In this document: in pieces, positions 44,801 to 55,269 of the stretch
How the letters are laid out: every line of letters starts with the position of its first letter
Position numbering within the stretch: the first letter of the stretch is position 1
NCBI GenBank assembly: GCA_023627715.1
Contig: JAMAHW010000030.1
Coordinates: 310,001 to 374,000 of the forward strand
DNA from: Periconia sp. R9002
Taxonomy: Eukaryota; Ascomycota; Dothideomycetes; Pleosporales; Periconiaceae
Reading direction: 5' to 3'
Length of the DNA stretch: 64,000 bases
The notes under the pieces: model-generated
Told to the model about the DNA's origin: nothing
The model's database searches: none
What the model saw: only the letters and a program-made list of their open reading frames with translations
Made by a program: the position numbers and the translations under genes

Positions 44801-46876
44801 GGGTACAAAAAATAGGATGTCGTAGTAAATAATAGGTGGTGGTGCAGTGATGTGGATAGCAGCACGGAAGGACTGTGCGTGATTTAGACAAGGCAGCAGT
44901 GAGACAACAATAAGCGAGATACGACAACAAACAAATCACAAAGACTAGAAGCTTCTAAAGTGACGGGCGTGGTAATATGGAATCACATCAGATACCTCTG
45001 TGTCTACTATACTGGGGTGGCAGGCATGTAACGTTGTTTGCGCCCGAATCGACGACACTGCGAGCAAGATATAAACAATTTCCACTACAGGAACGTCTCG
45101 TACGTCCGTACTTGGCTATACTATTGACGGTGTCAAAGCAAATGTGAAAAATCTGCCAGCAATCCCCATCACAATGACTTGCGATCCCTCGCAGAAGCTC
45201 AATCACTACATGAACAGAAAGAATACGATACTGAGGTTGCGACATCCCTTCGTGTATTTTTACTACCACAGCGGAAAGTGACGCGGTTCGACGACTGGCA
45301 AACGCATAAGGCCTTGCGCAACTTAATGCACGCTGCCTGATTGGATATGTTGAGGTTTTACCCTACATTGCTATCACCAAGAAAGAACAACACCATATCT
45401 GCAAGGACAAGTACAGCGGAAACGTGAAATTTGCAAACCTTGCCAGCTTAATGCAAGCAAGCTTAGCATCTTCAACATGAGTGTTACACCATTCATTGAC
45501 GCTTGTATAACACATACGCAATGTTTTGTTTTGACAAATGGAAATGTACTACACGATAATAAATGATCCATGTTTGCAATTGATTTAAAGATATGAAATT
45601 GTATCAACCATTACAGGTGATGGCAAAGCAAAGTTTTGGCAATCTTCCGGCCAGCGGTCTAGTCCATGCTGTCTGCATGTTTTCCCAACCCCCATACAAC
45701 AGTGACATATCCACTGCTGCTCTCCACCAATTTCACCACAAAAAACGCTGCAGTGGGTGTCTGTGAACACCGCAGTACATTGGTCGCAGTTGGCATCGAG
45801 CCTGTGTCACGGTTGCCGATGCCGCCCGAGGGCTCCTCAGACCTGACGGACTTGTTAGCATTATATCCTAAAGTCACACGAAAAGTCACACGAACGCACA
45901 TACCGGAAATTTTCTGTTCCTTGTGGGCGGCAAGCTCCTCAGAAGTTCTGACCATATTGGCCTGAGTGCTGTCGTTGTTGCTACCGTCGGCCACCAAAGC
46001 AACACTTTGCCTTTCTTCCCCATGGCTATGATGTAGGGTTACCCTAGTGAGCTTGCACGCTTTCGAAGACGATCAGTCAGAATCAAAGAGGAGAGAAGCG
46101 TCGGATCACTTACCCAGACGAATCATGATATCCTCGCGCACCGCGCCGGCAGCCATCATATCGACCAGAGCGGCACTAGGTCCCTTGCCGCCAGAGCGGC
46201 TGCCGGAGCAGGTGCAGCTAGGTCTCCATTCAATGCGGAGGTGCCTGTTAACAAAATCAGTCAAGGCATTCTAACAACACATTACTGTGCATGGGAGTGA
46301 GCTCGAGGCCCATGAAAGCTCCGGCTGGAAGATTTGCGAGCCTATCGTTGGAGAGACATACCTTGCGGCTTACTTGTTGAAGAGTTTGGTGCCCCGGAGA
46401 GTGGCAGAAGTTGGGGTGGTGGGATAAGTTTTGGGGGGGGGGGGGGGGCAAGAGGTCTTATAAAGCAGTGGCGGCAACGGTAGGAGTAAAACAACGCTAA
46501 CCGAAATAAGGTTATGCAATAAAACAGTGAACCAGGCAACGGCGAACTGCGAGGGCCGTGTGATCAGAGTCAAAGGTGAACAAGGCAAGAAGCCCGGCAG
46601 TGCGAGTGGGGAACAACCGAATCACGAACAATAGTAGGCCAATATGGATTGCAGTAGGTGTTATCGCTAGTTTAGAGCTTGATGCATTGATTTGTCTCCT
46701 TGGGTATCTCCCTGGGTATATCCTGTCCATGAAACGCCGAAGGAAATGAAAGCAAAAAGGCAAAAAGAAAACAAGGCCACCCGCTCAGATATGCCTACCC
46801 TAGAGCACGAAGATATTTTGAGGCAAAAAATAAACCCCTAGAGTTGTGCGGGGCAAAGCCACTCCACCAAGCTCCA
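44801..46876. other. Gene-poor region with possible unresolved minus-strand exons
   Basis: No complete gene is supported. Between 46.25 and 45.65 kb the minus strand has protein-like pieces (VDMMAAGAVREDIMIRLG, then a GTAAGT donor with a TCTGACTGAT branch and CTAG acceptor, then NMVRTSEELAAHKEQKIS before a GTATGT-like donor). The frames do not join cleanly. A G-run of 16 or more bases lies at about 46433-46449, and the dispersed 23-bp sequence at 46370-46392. Confidence 0.35.
46370..46392 (-). repeat. Dispersed 23-bp sequence, copy 3
   Basis: Identical on the minus strand to the copies at 14988 and 38364. It is followed by GCCGCAAGGTATGT in that orientation, so a GGTATG lies a few bases after the repeat as in the other copies. 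Confidence 0.75.
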
Positions 46877-47806
46877 TCAAGCTCCATCATTCTCGTCGTG
46901 CGAGATGGCTTTGCTCATGATCAAGTACTCCGACTTCCTGACTATCCGATTTCTAAGCAGATAGTTCCCGGTGGGGGAGGATCGATCTTTTTCGTAGCCC
47001 ATTCTCGTGTACAAGTTGAGGGCGATTTCGTTGCTGGTGAAGACGGTCAACATCGTTTTGTCGATGTTGAGTTTGTCGGCAAAGTCCTCAGCGGTCGAGA
47101 CGAAAAACTTGCCCAGACCCTTTCCGCGGAGTTCGTTGGCGACGTGCACTTCGAAGATGTAAATGACTGATTCATTGTCATATGGCGGGTCATCGTAATC
47201 GAGCTTGAAGGACGTAAAGGCGAGGATGTCTGTGTCGACTTTGGGGGAGAATTTGTCGAGAGCATTGTTGGCTCGGACGACGACGAAAATCATGTTGGGG
47301 TCTTGCAGCTCGCTCATCTTGGACTTCTTGTTCCAACCGACGTTGGAGCCGGCGTAGTCGGCGTATGAGGTTTCATGCACGATCTCGTAGCACGCCTCGA
47401 TGTCGGATTCGGGGAGGTCAACGCCTTTGCAAAACTCAAGCGAGCAATCTGGGAGGCCGTCGATCTCGGTGAAGGCTTGCTCAGCGGACTGCTTGTCGAG
47501 TGCCATGAGGAGGTCAGGAGAGTGGTCTGGATCTTTCTGGTCTTCCTCGTAAAACTTCGCGTCCTGGTCTGCCATGTCGTTCATCTTCTCCCTCATTTTG
47601 TTGAAGTGAGCGACAAGGGTCCTTGCAACCTCGGGATCTGAGCTGGCTATGAGGAAAGGAACAGGGGATGTTAGTATAAAATATCCAGGATGGTTACGCA
47701 AACGAAAGAAACCTCAAATTGCAAGGTGATGCACTCGAGCTGTATGCCGATATTGCACAGTTCATAACATACGGGTAGGAGGAAGAACCTTCGGGGGGCG
47801 AAACAT
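46877..47806 (-). CDS. NAA40: N-alpha-acetyltransferase NatD (Naa40/Nat4-like)
   Basis: NatD acetylates the N-terminal serine of histones H4 and H2A. Exon 1 (47806-47773) encodes MFRPPKVLPPT. The 126-bp intron has GTATGT, ATACTAAC and CATAG signals, and exon 2 (47646-46877) completes 267 aa. Family blocks are SLEFCKGVDLPESDIEACYE, the aromatic-rich YADYAGSNVGWNKKSKMSEL, the acetyl-CoA loop ANELRGKGLGKFF (R-G-K-G-L-G) and MLTVFTSNEIALNLYTRMGY, a close match to the Naa40 LTVFKxNxxAxxFYxxLGY region. The exon 2 frame is open into the intron with an in-frame ATG, but the splice gives the more natural start. Position relative to its neighbours carries no functional hint. Confidence 0.9.
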
Positions 47807-48051
47807 GTTGTAGTGGCGTTGTTCGCTGTTCGTTGGGTGGTGGGTGGTGGTTGGTGGCGGTTAGGTAGACAAGTAGGTAGCTGGACGCGCGAGGGAGTGG
47901 GGAAACGCGTTGTTGATAGTCTCAGTGGGGCATGCGGCTTTGTCAGCAGCCTCCCCCTGCAAGGATCTTAGAGCCTCATCACAACTTTAGATATATGTAC
48001 CTACGACACCCTTTGCCATCAAAACAGCCGCTATCGCCCACAAAACCCATC

Positions 48052-48444
48052 ATGATACCAAGGCTATTAAGTTTTGACGTTCTTCGAGGCTATGCGACGA
48101 TTTCAAGATCATCGAGATTGCAGCTGCATGGCAAGAATCCTGTCAGCCTCAACCATTTCGTTCAAAGACAGCGAGCTCTAGCACTCTGGAGAGACATCTT
48201 GCGGAGCACTGCATCAATTCCAGACGCCGCTACCAAAAAAGACATGCGTGATTTTGCAAGAGCAGAGTTTGAGCAGCACCGACATGTCACAGACCTCGCT
48301 CACATCCGCTACCTCATTTCTGTACGCTTTTCCCCGTGCTTGATATCATGACAAACTCAATCCTAACCATTGAATTCGCAGTCCGGCAAAACTCAGTTCG
48401 ATACTATGAAAAGCTCGTTATTCAACTCGGGCATCATGTCGTAA
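48052..48444 (+). CDS. LYR-motif protein, LYRM2-like, 110 aa
   Basis: LYR proteins are small mitochondrial matrix factors that bind acyl-carrier protein and help assemble respiratory complexes or Fe-S enzymes. Exon 1 (48052-48321) and exon 2 (48382-48444) flank a 60-bp intron (GTACGC ... CGCAG, with CTAAC branch). Residues 1-30 form an Arg/Ser-rich presequence. The body LNHFVQRQRALALWRDILRS and MRDFARAEFEQHRHVTDLAH matches LYRM2 closely (FVQRQxVLxLYRxILR, WAxxEFRxN), with the LYR tripeptide present as LWR. Exon 2 supplies SGKTQFDTMKSSLFNSGIMS, the expected short C-terminal helix. Upstream in-frame ATGs from 47932 exist, but that extension looks like leader sequence. Confidence 0.88.
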
Positions 48445-49011
48445 CGAGGCGGCAACATCGCGTCATTGCAGCTCATGCAAAGTCTGTACCTATCATCTTT
48501 CAGCTTTGCCATCACCGCCTGTACGTTTAGTAACAGTTCCACAACGGACTGTTTATTTCGTCGTTTTGAACTGGCTGTTGTGAAATCCAACCTCCCACAT
48601 TCGGAGTTCACCGGCTGAGCCATGGATGATGTTGCTTTGATGTCGAGTGATTGGCTTGATTGACGAGCTCCACTTCCGCGCATTAGCCTCACATGCCACC
48701 CGCTCCTCTTCTCGCTCTTTTACACCACCCCCGATTGCCTCGACTCAACGTAAATATACATACCGGAATAATAAAATCTTGCACATTGGAAAAGATCTGG
48801 GTTGTCTTCATGGCGACTATCTCATCTTCGTGCTGACTCGTACCCTCGAACCTCGCACTTCCGCTTAGTTCCCGGCTATACCGTAAATATAGTTGATAAT
48901 TCATCTTGTTCCACTAACTTCTCTTCTACCCACACCTAGGGGTCTATTGCAGCCCTTTAGTACAGTTACATTCAGATCTGGATTCCTGTTTCATCGCCGC
49001 TTCACTGTACG
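48445..49011. other. Gene-free spacer
   Basis: Only short chance ORFs are present. It contains the promoter of the monooxygenase gene. Confidence 0.5.
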
Positions 49012-51330
49012 ATGATGGCCAAATCTGTGGCTATTGTTGGAGGGGGTCCAGCAGGTTTAGTAGCAGCTAAAACCCTGCTGCATCATGCAGGCAGCTTCAA
49101 ATTCCATGTTACCGTATTCGAGGCTGCCGAGCGAGTCGGTGGCATGTGGAGAGCTCTGCCCGACGAGATGGGCAGCAAATGCAGTCCCGAAATGCGAACA
49201 AACTTGAGTCGTTATACGGTTTCTTTCTCGGATCTTGCATGGTCTTCTGCAGATCTGTCTGACCCAGTAACAGGGTCACGATTCTCTGGATCATTGCCAA
49301 TGTTCCCGAAAGCATGGCAGGTTGGCCGCTACCTCGAAACCTATGCCAAAAAATTTCTGCCGGACAACGTTGTCAGATTGAATAGACGAGTAACGGCCGC
49401 CGATCTTGTTAGCAATCCACAAACGTGGAAAGTCACGTCCGTGGACCTCTCAACGCAGGAAGAATCGACGGAATCTTTTGACTACCTCATCATCGCCAGT
49501 GGCTTCTTCGACCAACCTGCACACACCATCCTTAAGCGTGAATTCGATGGTTCGAAACAACCCTCCGCCGTACAGCATTCTTCGCAATTTCGGGACGTAG
49601 CATCTCTCACAACCAAACCTGGCAACATTCTTGTTATTGGCGGTGGAATCAGTGGTGCCGAGGCCGCGGCTACAGCAGCCTTCCAGATATCCAATGCGAA
49701 ACACAGTCCTACAAAAGAAAGGCTGTCATGGGCTGACACTGTGGTTCACCATGTCATGAGCCGACCGTTCTACTGCCTTCCACGTTACCTTCCACAAAAC
49801 CCGTACAATCCAGCCATTCAAGGACACAATCTTTCGCCTTGCTTCCTGCCTCTTGATCTCACTATGTACAACCTAAGCCGCAGGGGTGAAGGTCTCATTC
49901 ATGCCTCGAACGGTCTCATGCCTGCGGAGAAAGCAAAAAAAGCTCATGAGTTCATCCGATCATTAATAGGTGGTGATCAACGGGATACCGGTCGCGAAGA
50001 GCTTGTGTACAAACCCAACGTAACACAATACCCGGCCTTCACAGCGATTTCTGATACATATATGGATTTCGTGAGATCTGGACTCATAGTGCCTGTCAAA
50101 GGTCGCGTCGGATCTATCGTACCCCGCACAGATTCGTCAACCTCACAAGATGGCTATTCCGTTGACGTCGTGGCCGAGGGGATCTTTGCGGATGGGAATC
50201 CCGTAAGACCCTCATTATCACTGTATTCTCTCTGCTCGCTTCCATGCTAACTATCTCAGTCTCGACACGTTATTGATAATGTTGTTGGTATTATCGAAGC
50301 TACGGGCTACCAAGTGCACCTCGAATACTTGTCGAATAAGGTGAAGGAAAGACTCGATTATGACCCACAATGTTCAAGAGTTCCGTTCTTGCTCTCTTCT
50401 GGCTCTATATTCAGTCCAAACGTTCCCGCATTGGCCTTTGTTGGTTTCTATGAGGGTCCATACTGGGAAGTCATGGAGATGCAGGCTCGTCTGATTGCAC
50501 AAGCATGGGATGGTCTGCTAGAGAAAGAAGCTAAAGCACGAAACTCGGACGTGTCACAATCTCTTACTGTGAGGGAGGCTGTCAAGAAAGGTGCTCCAGA
50601 TGTCCCCCAGTTTTGGATGGCTGATTACGTCGGATTGGTGGATGAATTCGCGAGACTTGCAGGCGTGGAACGACATGATCCGAGCTTTGATGATCGGCAA
50701 CAAGGCCCTACTTTTCCTGCGCGTTATTGTGCCACCAAAAACGACGAAGAAGCACTGAGTATGATTCGCGAGGTTGCGGCTACCCTCCAGGAATCAAAAC
50801 ATAATGCAAAATTCGTCGCTGCAGCTGTGTTTAGAGCCATGCAAGGTGGATGGTATCTACAAAGAAAAATCGACTCTCGCCATGCTGCAATGCCAGGGGG
50901 CACTTTCAAGGGCAAGGCGCATTTCCATCCTCGCATCCCTACGGCAAATACTTACACAGCCGAATATCTGTACATCGAGGAAGGGTCCCTTACGATGGAT
51001 AATGGTCTCTCTTTCGCGGCTTCCAGGCGCTACGTTTATCGATACAAGGAAAGCACTGATACGATAACTGCTTGGTTTGTGGAAGAAGATGGCTTGACTA
51101 CTAGCACGCTCTTTAATACTTGGGAATTTTACGCTCCAGAGGACACGCATCACGGTTGGTTTGCGAAGGGACATCACTGGTGCAGTCCTGACACTTACAA
51201 AAACAATTGCGAGTTCCGTTTCCGAGGTGTCAATCTGGAAACATTCGGGATCACTTATGAGGTGTCCGGACCGAAAAAGGATTATTCTCATGAAAGTTGG
51301 TATAGGCGGCCTTCAGCATCCGATCTATGA
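49012..51330 (+). CDS. Flavin monooxygenase-like protein fused to a DUF6314-like domain
   Basis: Two exons (49012-50202, 50260-51330) separated by a 57-bp intron with a TGCTAAC branch encode 753 aa. The N-terminal VAIVGGGPAGLVAAKT binds FAD, VFEAAERVGGMW is the usual continuation, and NILVIGGGISGAEAA is the NAD(P)H-binding Rossmann motif; together these indicate a flavin-containing monooxygenase-like fold over about 520 residues. The last 160 residues form a separate beta-rich domain (RAMQGGWYLQRKI, YLYIEEGSLTMDNG, RRYVYRYKE, WCSPDTYKNN) that matches what I know of DUF6314, usually a stand-alone bacterial protein. The substrate is unknown. The FMO identifying motif FxGxxxHxxxY is not evident. 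The start may be either of two adjacent ATGs (49012 or 49015). Confidence 0.85.
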
Positions 51331-53049
51331 GTTGCAGGTTGACTACATTGTGCAGTACAAGAGCAATCCACCTGCGGAGTCAAAGAAAGAAGATTTGCAG
51401 ACGGCGGGATGTAAATGTCATAGAAATAATTAGTCTCATAGAGATACAGCCTAGTCTCTCAATCTGTCAATTCCTCAACCCTCTCATCCTTTACCTGTAT
51501 GATTTCATGTATTACATGGCAATGTCGGTGGATGATCGTTTCCTCCTTTGGTGATTAAGTATACTTTCCCCTCCCAGCCCCGAGATTTGTTTCAGCTTAA
51601 GGCACTGATTGTGAGCAGGCTTTGAAACCACCAAAACACCGTTGTCATTTCAACTCATCCTTTCTATCGTTTGCTTTCGTGGATGCAGTTCGTATATGTA
51701 CCTTTCCATTTCTTCTGTTATTTCCCCTATCACCCAGTCACTTCTGCCGTACGAACACCCAGTCTTCCAATTTCTGTGTTCTGTATTCATACAACGGATA
51801 GTCACGAGATGGTTGAACGTGTCATTGAAAGTGTTGAAACGTTGATGGTACGTCTTGGGCCATTGTATTCGCGGCCTCATGCGCTTGGTATCAAATACGT
51901 TGCATTCGCTATACCGCACATTCTTGTTGCGTTAGAAGTTTAATGCAGAAGGAGGTGTCCGGAAACACCGCGATTGTCGCATTCACCTCTATACGCTAAG
52001 ATTTTCTCATAGGTTAACGTGTGGCTTCAACCGGAGCTGGCAATAGCACGTGTGAGAACAGGCCCGGAATGTAACTTCGTGGTCAGACCCAGAAGCGAGA
52101 TTATCGGGTAGACTGATATGCAGAAGGGAAGGATGCTAATCTTATCATGTCTTACATCTTATTCAGATTTCTCCGTACGCCTCCGTCATTCGCAATGATT
52201 CATGTCGATGGTTACAACATTAGGCTGCTCTCCAAATCGCCTCATCTCGACAACCTTTGTCCCAGACAAATCACCTTGCATCCGACCAGACGTCCAAAAA
52301 TTGTGGAATGCTTTGTTCGGTACAATCCGAATTTTGGTTTACTATCAATCCCTCTTCTTGGCTATGCATCCATTCACAGGAATGTAACTCGGACACTTGG
52401 ATGATGAATACGAAGAGTGAAGAGATTTGTTCGTACCAACCAAATTTGCACACACCGCCATCAAATGAGTTTGCCTATCATTTCCAAGATTAGACGTGGG
52501 TGGAAACGAGATACATGGCACAGCATCTCAGCGACGTCGGCACAGGTGAGGTTTTGCATCTTCAGTGCTAGCCTAAGCTGCACGCCACCGCAAAATTTTC
52601 AGCTTCCCATACTACCTCACGATCCCGTATTTTCCTTATCGAATGTGACTGTTCAGTCGATGTTCTGCTTGGCGGTCGAGACGGACAGGGGATAGCGTAT
52701 TTTCGACCTTTCGTGAGGTGATGCGCCGATCGCACGACGACGATGAAAAATTAGGAGCTACCGATCAGATGCGTCAAATATTTCATCACCATCTGGGCCC
52801 TAAGAATAAGTCTATATATTTCAGACAGACCTGGGCCCAGCCGCCTCGCTGCCTTTCGATCCCCAGGGCTTTCTACGATAATTGATATTCCATCACAGAT
52901 CGTAGCGTTTTAAGTCGTGTATCTTTTGAAAAACCCCCGTTTGTCCACGTTCTTGAGCATACTGGGCGCTGAGACCTTATCCCGTTCTCAATCTCCCTAG
53001 CAAGGCCATCGCTACTCAGTACTCGCGCTCAGACTCTCCTTTCGACAAA
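51331..53049. other. Gene-free 1.7-kb spacer
   Basis: No gene is supported. The palindromic word CTGGGCCC occurs twice about 40 bp apart (52793-52845). The end of the region is the leader of the secreted protein gene. Confidence 0.45.
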
Positions 53050-53801
53050 ATGAAAACTGTTCTTGTTCTACTGTCTGCCTTCGTCGTCGGCATCTTAGCT
53101 GGACCCGTGAAGAGAGATTGTGGGGAGACATGCTTTAACAGCACGAACCTGTGTGGCGATCCGTTCAGCGGGTATGTTTCCCAACACCAGCACCGTTACC
53201 ACATGCGTGTTCCAATTCCCAGCACTTCCTCTGTCTTGGACCAAAGTTCAACTACTGATCTCAACCAGATGCTGGGATGAATGTAGCTCACAACGTCCTA
53301 CCTTCACCGCACCCCTCTGTTCGGTCGCCGTATCCGAAGCAGCCACACCTCCTTTTACACACACCTTAGACATCACCATGAACCCGACCATCACAGCGAA
53401 GCCTGATCCCGATCTTGCTCCAGCAAAACCAGGATGCCGTTCGGGCACGGTACTCTGTGCGGACTTTGTACTCGTCTGTAACGGGCGGGACTTAATGTAT
53501 GGCGGGTAAGTCCAAGAGCTCCAATTCCTTTCCTCCCAGGGCTACTTGAAATACCCTCCCCCACTCGAACCCAACAGATATACTAAACAAAGGAAACTGT
53601 AGATGCGACGACGTATGCAGCTCCAAAACTTACACGGCCCCACCTTGCTCTGTGACGCCCGTTCCGACCGTGTCGTGGGGCAACAACGAGACCGAGCCTA
53701 CGCCTACCAAGGGCAAAGGGAAAGCGAAGAGGCCAGCAACTTCGCGCACACCTTGTAACCCGGATAAGCCGAGATGGATGTGTGCGCCATTGGATTGGTG
53801 A
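53050..53801 (+). CDS. Cysteine-rich secreted protein with two homologous modules, 185 aa
   Basis: The family is not recognised; it is an effector-like candidate. Three exons (53050-53171, 53269-53505, 53603-53801) are separated by two introns of exactly 97 bp, both in phase 2 within a GG-A glycine codon. A signal peptide (residues 1-17) and a Kex2-type KR site precede DCGETCFNSTNLCGD. After intron 1 comes GCWDECSSQ ... TAPLCSV and after intron 2 GCDDVCSSKTYTAPPCSV, so the second half repeats the first (PGCRSGTVLCADF parallels DCGETCFNSTNLC). There are 14 cysteines after the signal peptide. The C-terminus adds a basic Lys/Gly linker and TPCNPDKPRWMCAPLDW. I infer extracellular, disulfide-bonded modules. 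No enzymatic motif is visible. Confidence 0.82.
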
Positions 53802-54925
53802 GGCGATGGTCGCAGGTAGAATACGGAGATTGTGAAGGGAGGAGGTGGTAGTAGATGGTACATGTGGCGGTTTTCTGTACGTGAAACCGCTCCTCTAATC
53901 TTGTTTCCTGCTGCTGTCTTGTCTTATGTTCCGATGTTTGTTTCGTTGTTTTCCAGGGAACGGACAGATTTTTTGGATTCTTTGTTGGCGAATTCTTGTG
54001 AGGGTCACAATGAGGAGGTGAGCAGTCTTTCAACAAGTTATAAAGCTTTTCATTGTTTGGTTACATGCGTGCTTTGGTACGAGCGAGGACATGAGCACAC
54101 ACACAGACACACACAGACACGCAGTTGTATACGGCCATTGTAGCAGTTTTCAAAATAGATCAATATTGTTTTCATTTGGTATCCCCGAAGAACCGTATGA
54201 TGGGTGTGCAAGTTACTGTCCAATTGCAGTGACCCCAAAGTCTTCGAAAGACAAACTACGCCCTCGAATTATCATCCCCCATCCTCCTCCTCCAACTGCC
54301 TGACCTTGGATTTCTGTACCCCCCTATCTTTGTCACGCAAGCCGTACATCTCATGTTGCTGCGGAAGGAGCGCGAAGGATTGTCACCCACGCCCCTCCGC
54401 CAGCTGTTTAGCCTTGGCCTCCTGGCCCTCCCTGTCACTCCATCCATATATCTCATGATGTTGGCGAAGCCATGTTCAGCTGTTTTGGTGACAGCCAGGC
54501 GCTTAGCTTTGGCCTCCTGGCCCTCTTTGTCACGCAAGCCATGTATCTCATGTTGTTGCGCAAGACGTTTGATCATTTTTGGCTTCGCATTTGGGTCTTG
54601 TTGTACCCCCGGGCCAATAAGTTGAGCCCGATGAGCGTTGTTGGGAACGCCATTAGCTCTAGCCAAAGACGGAAGGGGGGTGAAGGTCACTCAACCACCC
54701 CCCCTCCGCCAGCCGCTTAGCCGTGGCATTTTGGACCACCAATTTTTGTGACGTTTGGCTTGGGCCTCATGGCCTCGCCTGCTATGCCATCAGAAGTGCT
54801 TGAGCAGTTCGTCCTCTGGCATAAGCTAGGCAGTTCCGGTTTTCCGTATGGCTGTGAAGAGCGAACGAACCTGAACGCATCTTCCAAAGAGATGCAACAT
54901 TAGTTATGCACACGACATTCACAAA
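53802..54925. other. Spacer with CA-rich microsatellite and minisatellite
   Basis: An (ACAC/AGAC) microsatellite lies at about 54096-54120, and a diverged ~100-bp tandem repeat at 54320-54780 is listed separately. No gene is supported. Confidence 0.5.
54320..54780. repeat. Diverged ~100-bp tandem repeat
   Basis: The motif TGTCACGCAAGCC followed by ATCTCATG-TTG recurs at 54331, 54433 and 54529 (periods 102 and 96 bp). Each of the later copies is preceded by GGCCTCCTGGCCCT (54416, 54511), and a degenerate copy (GGGCCTCATGGCCT) is at about 54764. On the minus strand it is open from 54690 to 54256 and would encode repeated charged helices such as QQHEIHGLRDKEGQEAKAKR, so it may be a relic of a coiled-coil gene. 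Confidence 0.75.
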
Positions 54926-55222
54926 TCAAGGGATGGAGGCGCTCTTACGAAGTCTCAAGCAGACATTGTGCTCAAACAAACCATCCGCGTTGACGTCGTC
55001 GTCACAGTTCGTCTGGGAAGGTGGGGGAGGCTGAGAGAAGTTGTCGGTTTTCTCGAATTTCTCCGCGCACTTCTTTTCGCTGTACACACGTTTTGACACA
55101 ACGAGGAGGTCCCCGCCTCGAATGATGAATCTAAACCAGAGAACCGGATGGACATGTTGATATGCTCGATTGGCGTGCCTTGAGAGTGCACACTTGTATC
55201 CAGTACTCGGAGTAGAGACGAC
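54926..55222 (-). CDS. Candidate terminal exon of a small orphan gene
   Basis: A minus-strand open stretch begins after a good intron (55269-55223: GTAAGT donor, ATTAACC branch, TGCAG acceptor) and runs to a TGA. It encodes about 98 residues with protein-like content: YKCALSRHANRAYQHVHPVL, RFIIRGGDLLVVSKRVYSEK and NADGLFEHNVCLRLRKS, with four cysteines. The upstream exon reaches a stop within six codons in the matching phase, so another intron or an error in my model is likely. Family unknown. Confidence 0.35.
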   Translation of the reverse strand, partial: VVSTPSTGYKCALSRHANRAYQHVHPVLWFRFIIRGGDLLVVSKRVYSEKKCAEKFEKTDNFSQPPPPSQTNCDDDVNADGLFEHNVCLRLRKSASIP

Positions 55223-55269
55223 CTGCACCAGGTTAATGAGAAGTAGGTGAAAATGAAGAAACAACTTAC

